Shown here one piece after another: positions 14,121-20,056 of a stretch of DNA of 20,056 nucleotides (position 1 is its first letter; the number at the start of each line of letters is the position of its first letter). The position numbers and the translations under genes are program-made. The DNA is taken from the NCBI GenBank assembly GCA_045601465.1, contig JAZRZU010000018.1, positions 1-20,056 of the forward strand. The letters run 5' to 3'. The notes under the pieces are model-generated. The model was not told the DNA's origin. It saw only the letters and a program-made list of their open reading frames with translations, and ran no database searches. This DNA comes from RGIG3009 sp045601465. Lineage in GTDB: Bacteria > Bacillota > Clostridia > Oscillospirales > Acutalibacteraceae.

Positions 14121-16817
14121 ATGGCAGCGCACAAAGAATTAGCCAAAACGTATGAACCACGTGACGTGGAAAATCGCATTTACGATTTTTGGACAAAAGG
14201 GGGTTGGTTTCATGCCGAACCCGACCCCGATAAAAAACCGTATACCATCGTGATCCCGCCCCCGAACGTAACGGGACAATTACATATGGGACATGCCCTG
14301 GACGAAACCTTACAGGATATCTTGATCCGCTTTAAGCGGATGCAGGGATATGCCGCTTTGTGGGTACCGGGTCCCGACCACGCTTCCATCGCCACCGAAG
14401 CAAAGGTAGTGGAGGCGATGCGTAAAGAGGGACTTACCAAAGAAATGCTCGGCCGTGATGGCTTTTTGGAACGTGCGTGGGCATGGAAAAACCAATACGG
14501 CAACCGTATCGTTGATCAGCTCAAAAAACTCGGTTCCAGTTGCGACTGGGGACGGGAACGTTTTACCATGGATGAGGGTTGCTCCGATGCGGTAAAAGAG
14601 GTATTTGTGCGGTTATACGAGCAAGGCCTCATCTATCAAGGCAACCGTATGGTCAACTGGTGCCCGCATTGTAACACCTCCATTTCCGATGCCGAAGTAG
14701 AATACGAGGAAAAAGACGGACATTTTTGGCATTTGCTGTACACGGTTAAAGAGACCGGCGAAAAATTGGAGTTGGCTACCACCCGTCCGGAGACCATGTT
14801 GGGCGATACGGCGGTCGCCATCAATGGCGATGACCCCCGCTACACACATCTGCATGGCTGCCACGTCATTTTACCGCTTTTAGACAAAGAACTGCCTATC
14901 GTGTGCGACGAACACGCCGACATGACAAAGGGTACCGGTGTCGTGAAAATCACACCGGCTCATGATCCGAATGACTTTGAGGTCGGTAAACGCCATAACC
15001 TGCCGATGATTCGTGTTTTTACATATGACGGCCGTTTGACCGGTGCCGAGGATAAAGAAATAGCGGATGACCTGCGTGCTTCCGGTCGTGCCGCCATCGA
15101 CGAACCCGAGGTGCTCGACTGCGGCAAATATGCCGGCATGACTACCTTGGAGGCTCGCAAAGCGATTTTAGCCGACTTAGAAGCTGGCGGATATTTGAAA
15201 GAGACCGAACCTCGCCGCCACGACGTCGGCACTTGCTATCGTTGCCATAATACCATCGAGCCAATGGTGTCCAAGCAATGGTTTGTTAAAATGCAACCAC
15301 TGGCAGAACCCGCTATCGAAGCGGTGGAAAAGGGCGAGATTCGATTTGTGCCCGAACGGTTTACCAAAAATTATATGAACTGGATGCGTGGTACTCGTGA
15401 TTGGTGTATTTCCCGCCAGTTGTGGTGGGGGCACCAAATTCCCGCATGGTATTGTGCCGATTGCGGCGAAACCATCGTGGCAAAAGATACTCCGCACACC
15501 TGCCCGAAATGCGGCGGCACAGCGCTCACCCAAGACCCCGATACGCTGGACACCTGGTTCTCTTCTGCACTTTGGCCCTTCTCAACACTCGGCTGGCCGA
15601 ATGAAGAAAGCCCGGATCTTAAATATTTCTATCCCACCGACACGTTGGTGACCGGCTATGATATTATCGGTTTTTGGGTCAGTCGTATGATCTTCTCCGG
15701 CCTTGCCTATACCGGTAAAGCCCCCTTCCATACGGTACTTATCCACGGTTTGGTGCGGGATTCGCAGGGGCGCAAAATGTCCAAATCCCTCGGCAACGGC
15801 ATTGACCCGCTGGAAGTTATCGATCAGTACGGTGCGGACGCTCTCCGCTTTATGTTGGCAACCGGTAACAGTCCCGGAAACGATATGCGCTTTATGCCGG
15901 AAAAAGTAGAGTCCTCCCGTAATTTCGCCAATAAAATTTGGAATGCTGCTCGGTTTATCTTAATGAATATCGGGGATAAGGAAATTCCGCTGTCGTTGCC
16001 GACCGACTTGACGTTGGAAGACAAATGGATCCTGTCCGGCTTTAATTCCTTGACCCGTGCGGTCACCGAAAACCTGGATAAGTATGAATTGGGTATTGCG
16101 GTACAAAAACTGTATGATTTCATTTGGGATCATTTCTGCGACTGGTATATTGAGCTGTGCAAGGGCCGTTTGCAGTCCGACCAGGCAGATTCCGCTTGCC
16201 GTGTTCTGGTATACGTGATGACCGGCATGCTCAAACTTTTGCATCCGTTTATGCCGTTTGTCACCGAAGAAATTTGGCAATCGTTACCGCACGAAGGCGA
16301 ATCTCTCATGGTTGCATCCTGGCCGGTATACGATCCGGCTCTCTCCTTCCCGCAAGAGGAAAAAGAAATGGAACGCATCATGGAAGCCATCGGTGCCATT
16401 CGCAACCGTCGTGGCGAAATGAACGTTCCCCCCTCTCGCAAAGCACACGTTTTCATTGAAACAGCCTTTATGGATACATTTGAAAACGGCGCCCCATTCT
16501 TCCTACGGTTGGCATCCGCCTCCGCTGTTACGGTGGGCGATAGCTTTGAAGTGGATGGTGCGGTCAGCATCGTCACCGCAGACGCCACGATTAAAATTCC
16601 GTTGGCGGAATTGGTGGATATGCAGGCGGAAAAACTGCGGTTACAAAAAGAAAAAGATGCCGCCCAAAAACAATTAGACGGTGTCGTTACACGGCTTGCA
16701 AACCCCGCTTTCACCGATAAAGCACCTGCGGCTGTTGTGCAAACCGCTCGTGACCAAGCAGCAAGATTGCAAGAAAAGATTGCTCTGCTGGAACAAAGCA
16801 TGGCGCAGTTGGGATAA
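14121..16817 (+). CDS. valS: Valyl-tRNA synthetase
   Basis: An 898-residue class I synthetase that charges tRNA-Val. HIGH motif as HMGH (55-58) in PPPNVTGQLHMGHAL, KMSKS at 552-556, an editing domain between them (TTRPETMLGDTAVA and the AHDPNDFEVG segment), Cys-rich Zn-type motifs (CPHC, CYRCH, CADC/CPKC), the WWGHQIPAWYC core, an anticodon-binding domain and a C-terminal coiled coil rich in Lys, Glu and Leu (about 830-898) as in other ValS. Length is normal. The reading frame is open back to 13950, overlapping the Dabb gene, but the first ATG with a ribosome binding site (GGAGGA, 14109-14114) is 14121, just after the promoter. Confidence 0.98.
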   Translation: MAAHKELAKTYEPRDVENRIYDFWTKGGWFHAEPDPDKKPYTIVIPPPNVTGQLHMGHALDETLQDILIRFKRMQGYAALWVPGPDHASIATEAKVVEAMRKEGLTKEMLGRDGFLERAWAWKNQYGNRIVDQLKKLGSSCDWGRERFTMDEGCSDAVKEVFVRLYEQGLIYQGNRMVNWCPHCNTSISDAEVEYEEKDGHFWHLLYTVKETGEKLELATTRPETMLGDTAVAINGDDPRYTHLHGCHVILPLLDKELPIVCDEHADMTKGTGVVKITPAHDPNDFEVGKRHNLPMIRVFTYDGRLTGAEDKEIADDLRASGRAAIDEPEVLDCGKYAGMTTLEARKAILADLEAGGYLKETEPRRHDVGTCYRCHNTIEPMVSKQWFVKMQPLAEPAIEAVEKGEIRFVPERFTKNYMNWMRGTRDWCISRQLWWGHQIPAWYCADCGETIVAKDTPHTCPKCGGTALTQDPDTLDTWFSSALWPFSTLGWPNEESPDLKYFYPTDTLVTGYDIIGFWVSRMIFSGLAYTGKAPFHTVLIHGLVRDSQGRKMSKSLGNGIDPLEVIDQYGADALRFMLATGNSPGNDMRFMPEKVESSRNFANKIWNAARFILMNIGDKEIPLSLPTDLTLEDKWILSGFNSLTRAVTENLDKYELGIAVQKLYDFIWDHFCDWYIELCKGRLQSDQADSACRVLVYVMTGMLKLLHPFMPFVTEEIWQSLPHEGESLMVASWPVYDPALSFPQEEKEMERIMEAIGAIRNRRGEMNVPPSRKAHVFIETAFMDTFENGAPFFLRLASASAVTVGDSFEVDGAVSIVTADATIKIPLAELVDMQAEKLRLQKEKDAAQKQLDGVVTRLANPAFTDKAPAAVVQTARDQAARLQEKIALLEQSMAQLG

Positions 16818-16861
16818 GCCACGCAAGTCTTCATAAGGTTAAAATCTTTTACAAGGAGTTG

Positions 16862-16896
16862 GGGGCATCCATCCGGTTATGTCGGGCGGATGCCCC
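16862..16896 (+). other. Stable hairpin between ribosome binding site-like AAGGAG and thioesterase start
   Basis: GGGGCATCC (16862-16870) pairs perfectly with GGATGCCCC (16888-16896), with an inner CCG/CGG (16873-16875 with 16883-16885). AAGGAG at 16853-16858 lies before it and the ATG at 16913 after it. No T-run follows, so it is not a standard terminator. Confidence 0.6.
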
Positions 16897-16912
16897 GTGT
16901 GAATATACACCT

Positions 16913-17653
16913 ATGAAATTTATCGAAACATATCAGATCTGCTCATATGATTTGGCACACAATAACCGTATACGGGCAGGGGCGGTTTTGCGTTATATGA
17001 TGGAAACAGCCAATCGCAATATGTTTGTTCAAAAGCCATCTTACAGCGACTTGTTGCAACAGGGCTATGCCTTTTTGGTCAGCCGTACGCATTTAAAAAT
17101 TTACGGCGAGTTTCAGCCCTACGACACCATCACCGCCGAAACATGGGCAATCGAAGAAAAAGGCGCTTCCTTTGACCGCTGTTATCGCTTGCTTCGTGAC
17201 GGCAAAGTATTGGCAGAAGCATATAGCGTTTTTGGACTGCTCAATGTGAACACAGGTAAACTATGTCGTGCCGGTGAAATTGATATTCCCTATTATCAAG
17301 ACGAACCTCTGCCGCTTTCCACACGGTTTCGGTTACCCGATGACCGGCGTACCGTCGTCGGAACACGAGAAATCCGATATGCCGATATTGATTGTAACGG
17401 CCACATGAACAATGCCAATTATCCGGATATGCTGTGTGATTTTATTCCCGTCATTGACAACATACGAATTACCGATATACAACTTCAATATGTCTCAGAA
17501 GCGCCGCTCGGCGAAGTGCTGACCATACAACGCTCACAACAACCAACCGAAAACGGATTTCTCTATGCCTTTGAAACAATCCGTTCCGACGGCACGGTTA
17601 ACGTTCGTGCGCTGATTGAAACGGAATTTGCCGAATCAATGCCAAAAATTTAA
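16913..17653 (+). CDS. Acyl-ACP thioesterase
   Basis: A 246-residue double hotdog protein that releases fatty acids from acyl carrier protein. The first hotdog has YQICSYDLAHNNRIR and the helix VLRYMMETANRN (25-36). The second has the catalytic-type motif YADIDCNGHMNNANY with Asn162 and His164. It matches bacterial members of the plant FatA/FatB family; chain-length preference cannot be read. I chose ATG 16913 because the family N-terminus normally begins about here (MKFIETYQI), but no good ribosome binding site sits next to it. An in-frame TTG at 16859 directly abuts AAGGAG (16853-16858) with no spacing, which makes it unlikely. It lies 95 nt after valS with no clear promoter, so read-through from valS is possible. 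Confidence 0.88.
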   Translation: MKFIETYQICSYDLAHNNRIRAGAVLRYMMETANRNMFVQKPSYSDLLQQGYAFLVSRTHLKIYGEFQPYDTITAETWAIEEKGASFDRCYRLLRDGKVLAEAYSVFGLLNVNTGKLCRAGEIDIPYYQDEPLPLSTRFRLPDDRRTVVGTREIRYADIDCNGHMNNANYPDMLCDFIPVIDNIRITDIQLQYVSEAPLGEVLTIQRSQQPTENGFLYAFETIRSDGTVNVRALIETEFAESMPKI

Positions 17654-17662
17654 TGGCTTTTT
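17641..17662 (+). terminator. Possible weak terminator at the end of the thioesterase gene
   Basis: GCCA (17641-17644) can pair with TGGC (17654-17657) across the stop codon, followed by TTTTT. The stem is only 4 bp, so support is weak. Confidence 0.25.
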
Positions 17663-17663
17663 C

Positions 17664-17692
17664 TTGACACGAAAAATCCCGTGCTATATAAT
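17664..17692 (+). promoter_or_regulatory. Consensus sigma-A promoter of guaA
   Basis: Perfect TTGACA (17664-17669), a 17-nt spacer and perfect TATAAT (17687-17692), the best match in the window. The leader then has an 8-nt direct repeat TATAAAAT (17699-17706, 17711-17718). No purine riboswitch blocks are visible. Confidence 0.9.
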
Positions 17693-17750
17693 ATTTCCTA
17701 TAAAATTTCGTATAAAATCGTCAATTCGTTAAACACAAGGAGGAGTCTGT

Positions 17751-18731
17751 ATGGACAGCAACAAACGCCCCGAAACCATGGAACGCATTACAACCCTTAC
17801 TTTGGCACAAGCCTTTATTGAAAAACAAGTAGCTGATATCCGTGCTCAGGTAGGGGATAAAAAAGTACTGCTGGCATTATCCGGCGGCGTAGATTCATCG
17901 GTCGTAGCAGCGTTGTTGATCAAAGCCATCGGCAAACAACTTATGTGTGTACACGTCAATCACGGCTTGATGCGCAAAGGGGAAAGCGAACAAGTAGTGG
18001 AAGTGTTTGGAAAACAGTTGGATGCCAACCTTGTCTACGTCGATGCGACCGACCGTTTCCTTGATCTGTTGGCGGGTGTCGAAGAACCCGAACGCAAACG
18101 CAAAATCATCGGCGGCGAGTTCATAAAAGTATTTGACGAGGAAGCCTCCAAATTAGAAGGCATCTCGTTCCTGGCACAAGGTACCATCTACCCCGATATC
18201 CTGGAAAGCGACGGCGTAAAAGCGCATCATAACGTCGGCGGTCTGCCGGAGGACATGGAGTTTGAACTGGTTGAACCCGTGAAGCTTTTATATAAAGACG
18301 AGGTTCGCATCGTCGGCTCGGCTCTCGGTCTGCCGGATGCGATGGTATACCGCCAACCGTTCCCGGGCCCCGGTCTCGGCGTACGCTGCCTCGGCGCTAT
18401 TACCCGTGACCGCTTGCACGCCCTGCGTGAAGCGGATGCGATCTTACGGGAAGAATTTGATAAAAACGGTCTTGCCGGTAAGGTGTGGCAATACTTCATC
18501 GCCGTTCCCGACGTCAAAAGCGTGGGTGTGCGTGACGGAAAACGGTATGAAGGGTGGCCGGCGATTATTCGTGCGGTAAACACCACCGATGCCATGTCCG
18601 CCACGATCGAGGAGATCCCCTACCAATTATTGCACCACATCACCCACCGTATCACCACAGAAGTAGAGGGTATCAACCGTGTGTTGTACGACCTCACGCC
18701 GAAACCGATCGGCACTATCGAGTGGGAATAA
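17751..18731 (+). CDS. guaA: GMP synthetase, ATP-pyrophosphatase subunit without the GATase domain
   Basis: A 326-residue protein that aligns with the C-terminal two-thirds of GuaA. It would activate XMP with ATP and add ammonia to make GMP. PP-loop SGGVDSS (44-50), HVNHGLMRKGE, the HHNVGGLPEDM segment, RQPFPGPGLGVRCLG, and the normal terminal sequence TIEWE of the dimerisation domain. Bacterial GuaA is usually about 510-525 residues with an N-terminal class I glutamine amidotransferase; that domain is missing. The start is firm: AAGGAGGAG just before ATG 17751, and only about 60 nt from the promoter, so no GATase was lost to a frameshift here. A separate GATase subunit, as in archaeal GuaAa/GuaAb, or ammonia use is implied. 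The 3' end borders the mobile element. Confidence 0.93.
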   Translation: MDSNKRPETMERITTLTLAQAFIEKQVADIRAQVGDKKVLLALSGGVDSSVVAALLIKAIGKQLMCVHVNHGLMRKGESEQVVEVFGKQLDANLVYVDATDRFLDLLAGVEEPERKRKIIGGEFIKVFDEEASKLEGISFLAQGTIYPDILESDGVKAHHNVGGLPEDMEFELVEPVKLLYKDEVRIVGSALGLPDAMVYRQPFPGPGLGVRCLGAITRDRLHALREADAILREEFDKNGLAGKVWQYFIAVPDVKSVGVRDGKRYEGWPAIIRAVNTTDAMSATIEEIPYQLLHHITHRITTEVEGINRVLYDLTPKPIGTIEWE

Positions 18732-18790
18732 TACCAAAAACGCCGAAAACCCGCATAAACACTGGATTTTTGAGGATTGAAAAGTCCTCG

Positions 18791-18808
18791 TGGCAACGTT
18801 TTGGCAAC
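18791..18808 (+). repeat. Tandem TGGCAAC repeats, possible integrase arm sites
   Basis: TGGCAAC occurs at 18791-18797 and 18802-18808, an 11-base period that puts both on the same face of the helix. Just upstream is a GAGGATT-GAAA-AGTCCTC hairpin (18772-18789). Repeats of this sort near an att site are often integrase arm-binding sites; that is inference. Confidence 0.45.
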
Positions 18809-18835
18809 ATCTGAAAATTATTCATAAATAAAATT

Positions 18836-18878
18836 AAGAGCTATTAGATTTTTGTACAAAATTTAATAGCTCTTTTTT
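18836..18878. terminator. Terminator, element end
   Basis: AAGAGCTATTA (18836-18846) pairs perfectly with TAATAGCTCTT (18864-18874); the loop can pair further (ATTTT with AAAAT). A T-run closes it (to 18878). It could end guaA transcription and, through the reverse A/T flank, the minus-strand XRE gene. Confidence 0.8.
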
Positions 18879-18937
18879 GTTGCTTACATATCGCTGAGTT
18901 TGTCTTTGAAGGCTTCGACCATCGCATCGCTGACTTG

Positions 18938-19417
18938 CTACGAAGGAACCTTGGTCCAATTTTGTGTGGCATCGTGCTTCGGATAATTATAACGCCACTC
19001 GTCGTATGTATCTTTGGTGATCTCACCGGACTTGCATTTATCCGCCTGCTCTTTCCAAGCGGCAAGGATTTTCAAAAGTTCTTCGGTGTTACGACCTCTG
19101 TTGTTTTTGATTTTAAGGCAAACCTCACCGTCGGGTGTTTCCTCAACGGTCAGACCGTAAATGTCCTCAAGGGCAAACAAGGTATGTGCTAAGCCAATGT
19201 AACTGTCAATATCGGGAACTGCGAGAGCTTGCGGTGCTACCTCTAAAGCATTGGCCAAGGCAAGCGTAATGTCCTCTTTCGGTGTTCTTGTGCCGGACTC
19301 ATATTGAGCCAAACGAATGTCGGCGGTCTTTTCGGGGAAACCGATAGCTGCTCCGAGTATTTTTTGTGTCATACCACGCAGATTGCGGATGAACCTAATT
19401 CTCTCTCCAATAGCCAT
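18938..19417 (-). CDS. XRE-family regulator of the element, ending at an in-frame TAG
   Basis: A 159-residue protein: an XRE helix-turn-helix at about 5-60 (IGERIRFIRNLRGMTQ, then RLAQYESGTRTP), then an alpha/beta C-terminal region with YGLTVEETPDGEV and EYDEWRYNYP-like DTYDEWRYNYPKHD. Proteins of this form sit beside xis-int modules in Firmicutes elements. I chose the ATG at 19417 because AAGGAG lies 7 nt upstream; an in-frame extension to 19459 lacks one. The frame stops at TAG (18940-18938) but continues with 17 sensible codons (QVSDAMVEAFKDKLSDM) to a TAA at 18884, so the protein is probably truncated by a nonsense change or read through. It likely binds the CTTAAAC-type sites upstream and represses both divergent promoters. 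Confidence 0.82.
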   Translation of the reverse strand: MAIGERIRFIRNLRGMTQKILGAAIGFPEKTADIRLAQYESGTRTPKEDITLALANALEVAPQALAVPDIDSYIGLAHTLFALEDIYGLTVEETPDGEVCLKIKNNRGRNTEELLKILAAWKEQADKCKSGEITKDTYDEWRYNYPKHDATQNWTKVPS

Positions 19418-19449
19418 AGTTTTTGCTCCTTTGCGATTACTGCAAATAC

Positions 19450-19479
19450 AGTATAGCATATGCGTTTAAGGATTGTCAA
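19450..19479 (-). promoter_or_regulatory. Promoter of the XRE gene with operator in the spacer
   Basis: On the minus strand: TTGACA (19479-19474), an 18-nt spacer and TATACT (19455-19450). The spacer holds CTTAAACGCATATGC, almost the same 15-mer found in the divergent promoter, so one repressor probably controls both. Confidence 0.8.
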
Positions 19480-19521
19480 GATAACTTGAACAAAAAAGTT
19501 AAAGATTTTTTGCAAAACCTC

Positions 19522-19550
19522 TTGACTTAAACGCATTTGCTTAGTATAAT
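19522..19550 (+). promoter_or_regulatory. Promoter of the xis-int genes with operator in the spacer
   Basis: TTGACT (19522-19527), a 17-nt spacer and perfect TATAAT (19545-19550). The -35 box runs into CTTAAACGCATTTGC (19526-19540), which differs at one base from the 15-mer in the XRE promoter. Confidence 0.82.
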
Positions 19551-19557
19551 AAGAATA

Positions 19558-19587
19558 CCAAACTTAAACAAGTACGTTTAAGTTTGG
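19558..19587. repeat. Perfect palindrome over the xis transcript start, probable operator
   Basis: CCAAACTTAAAC, 6 nt (AAGTAC), GTTTAAGTTTGG: 12-bp perfect arms. It carries two more copies of the CTTAAAC half-site of the promoter operators and begins at the expected +1 of the 19522-19550 promoter. It could work as a DNA operator or as a 5' hairpin in the transcript. Confidence 0.7.
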
Positions 19588-19807
19588 AAAAAGAATAAAG
19601 TCCATTCCTTGAAACTATGCATAAAATCTTTGATTTTTGACGTTATATGGGGACTTGTTCAACAACTGAATGACCGTCCAAGTGGGATACTCCGCCAAGA
19701 CTTCCAAAAGGAACGAGCGAGAAAACGCCGCTGAAAAAGGCAGGGGCAGGAACGGCACTTGGGTAGAACGGTGGGTAACCAAATTAAAAGGAAAGGAGGA
19801 AAAGTGT
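19588..19807 (+). other. Long untranslated leader of the xis gene
   Basis: About 220 nt with no gene that I can support. It holds short ATG frames of 7 and 8 codons (from 19617 and near 19648) without ribosome binding sites. A frame open from 19670 into xis gives a very Lys/Arg-rich 46-residue extension, also without a ribosome binding site. It ends in AAAGGAGGAAAAG, the strong site for the ATG at 19808. Confidence 0.5.
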
Positions 19808-20008
19808 ATGGCAAACAAACTGTATTTAACTGTTGAGGAAGTGGCATCCGAAATGGGTGTATCCAAATCCTACGCCTACAAGATTGTTAAGCGGCTCAAC
19901 GATGAGCTTGCGGCAAAGAACTTTTTAACCGTAGCAGGAAAAATCAACGCTAAATATTTTTACGAGCGAGCTTGCTACGGCAGCACAGCCAATAGTGAAA
20001 GGAAGTGA
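19808..20008 (+). CDS. Small HTH protein, excisionase-like
   Basis: A 66-residue protein with a winged-helix or HTH pattern: LTVEEVASEMGVSKSYAYKI (about 7-26) as recognition module, then a basic NFLTVAGKINAKYFYER stretch. Such proteins lie just upstream of the integrase in many Firmicutes elements and act as excisionases or DNA-bending accessory factors; this role is inferred from position. AAAGGAGG lies 8-15 nt upstream of ATG 19808. The integrase ATG follows its stop after 5 nt, so the two are co-transcribed from the 19522-19550 promoter. Confidence 0.82.
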   Translation: MANKLYLTVEEVASEMGVSKSYAYKIVKRLNDELAAKNFLTVAGKINAKYFYERACYGSTANSERK

Positions 20009-20013
20009 TGTAA

Positions 20014-20056
20014 ATGGCTGTCTATAAGGATGAAAAAACGAACACTTGGCGAGTGG
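20014..20056 (+). CDS. Tyrosine-type integrase, N-terminal fragment (runs off the window)
   Basis: Only 14 complete codons are visible: MAVYKDEKTNTWRV. This is the usual start of the AP2-like arm-DNA-binding domain of Tn916-like and phage integrases (a basic peptide followed by TWRV or WYV). The catalytic domain is not in the window, so its activity cannot be judged. It sits 5 nt after the excisionase-like gene. Confidence 0.65.
   Translation, partial: MAVYKDEKTNTWRV

Larger units (their letters stand above)
18732..20056. mobile_element. One end of an integrated element downstream of guaA (partial)
   Basis: Directly after the guaA stop come short direct repeats, a terminator, a minus-strand XRE repressor gene, and divergent genes for a small HTH excisionase-like protein and an integrase that runs off the window. 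This regulator-xis-int order is the standard control and recombination module of integrative elements and prophages in Firmicutes, and the guaA 3' end is a known integration site for tyrosine-integrase islands. guaA keeps its full C-terminus, as expected if the att core restores the coding end. The exact boundary and the other att site cannot be seen; element size and cargo are unknown. Confidence 0.65.

Noticed and set aside
17699..17718. TATAAAAT direct repeat in the guaA leader as an operator
   Set aside because: The region is AT-rich and the repeat is short; nothing else supports a binding site, so it is noted only in the promoter entry.
19670..19807. N-terminal extension of the excisionase-like protein
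   Set aside because: No ribosome binding site at 19670, low-complexity Lys/Arg composition, and a much better start at 19808.
1..20056. CRISPR array
   Set aside because: I found no regularly spaced repeats of CRISPR length anywhere in the window.

Overview
The window reads as chromosome of a low-to-mid GC Gram-positive anaerobe of class Clostridia, probably an Oscillospirales relative. The evidence is the strong GGAGG-type ribosome binding sites, sigma-A promoters with 17-nt spacers, an L-box lysine riboswitch, the BofC-like spore-associated domain, a Clostridia-type PBP1A and the meso-diaminopimelate dehydrogenase route to lysine. The taxonomic call is inference; no marker gene gives it directly.

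Layout. 1-76: the 3' end of a tRNA and its terminator. 146-1008: a small P-loop kinase-like gene and a convergent membrane protein with a BofC-like C-terminal domain. 1137-3341: a bifunctional class A penicillin-binding protein. 3486-6426: a HTH/ACT regulator, homoserine dehydrogenase (hom) and aspartate kinase (lysC), an operon with a promoter and a candidate operator at its front. 6486-7592: hemW. 7656-11172: a promoter, lysine riboswitch and attenuator terminator in front of dapA-ddh-lysA. 11225-12421: on the minus strand, a CofE-like (F420:glutamate ligase family) protein of unknown role. 12595-13956: azlC-azlD-Dabb protein. 14121-16817: valS. 16913-17653: acyl-ACP thioesterase. 17751-18731: a GMP synthetase that lacks the glutamine amidotransferase domain. 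18732 to the end: one end of an integrated element with an XRE regulator, an excisionase-like HTH protein and the first codons of a tyrosine-type integrase.

How it works together. The centre is an aspartate-family amino acid cluster. LysC makes aspartyl phosphate, Hom draws aspartate semialdehyde toward threonine and methionine, and DapA commits it to lysine and peptidoglycan precursors, with Ddh and LysA completing the branch (asd and dapB must lie elsewhere). The two halves appear to be controlled separately: the hom-lysC half by an ACT-domain DNA-binding protein, the dapA half by lysine-sensing RNA. lysC carries a strong in-frame internal start that would give a separate regulatory beta subunit.

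The most unusual observations are: (1) an in-frame TAG in the element's XRE gene, with 17 plausible codons after it, in a window where no other complete gene uses TAG; (2) one operator motif placed inside the spacers of both divergent promoters of the element, plus a perfect 12-bp-arm palindrome; (3) the GATase-less GMP synthetase; (4) the inverted repeat on the promoter of the ACT regulator operon; (5) the CofE-like gene with no visible F420 context. I saw no CRISPR array, toxin-antitoxin pair or clear defence system.
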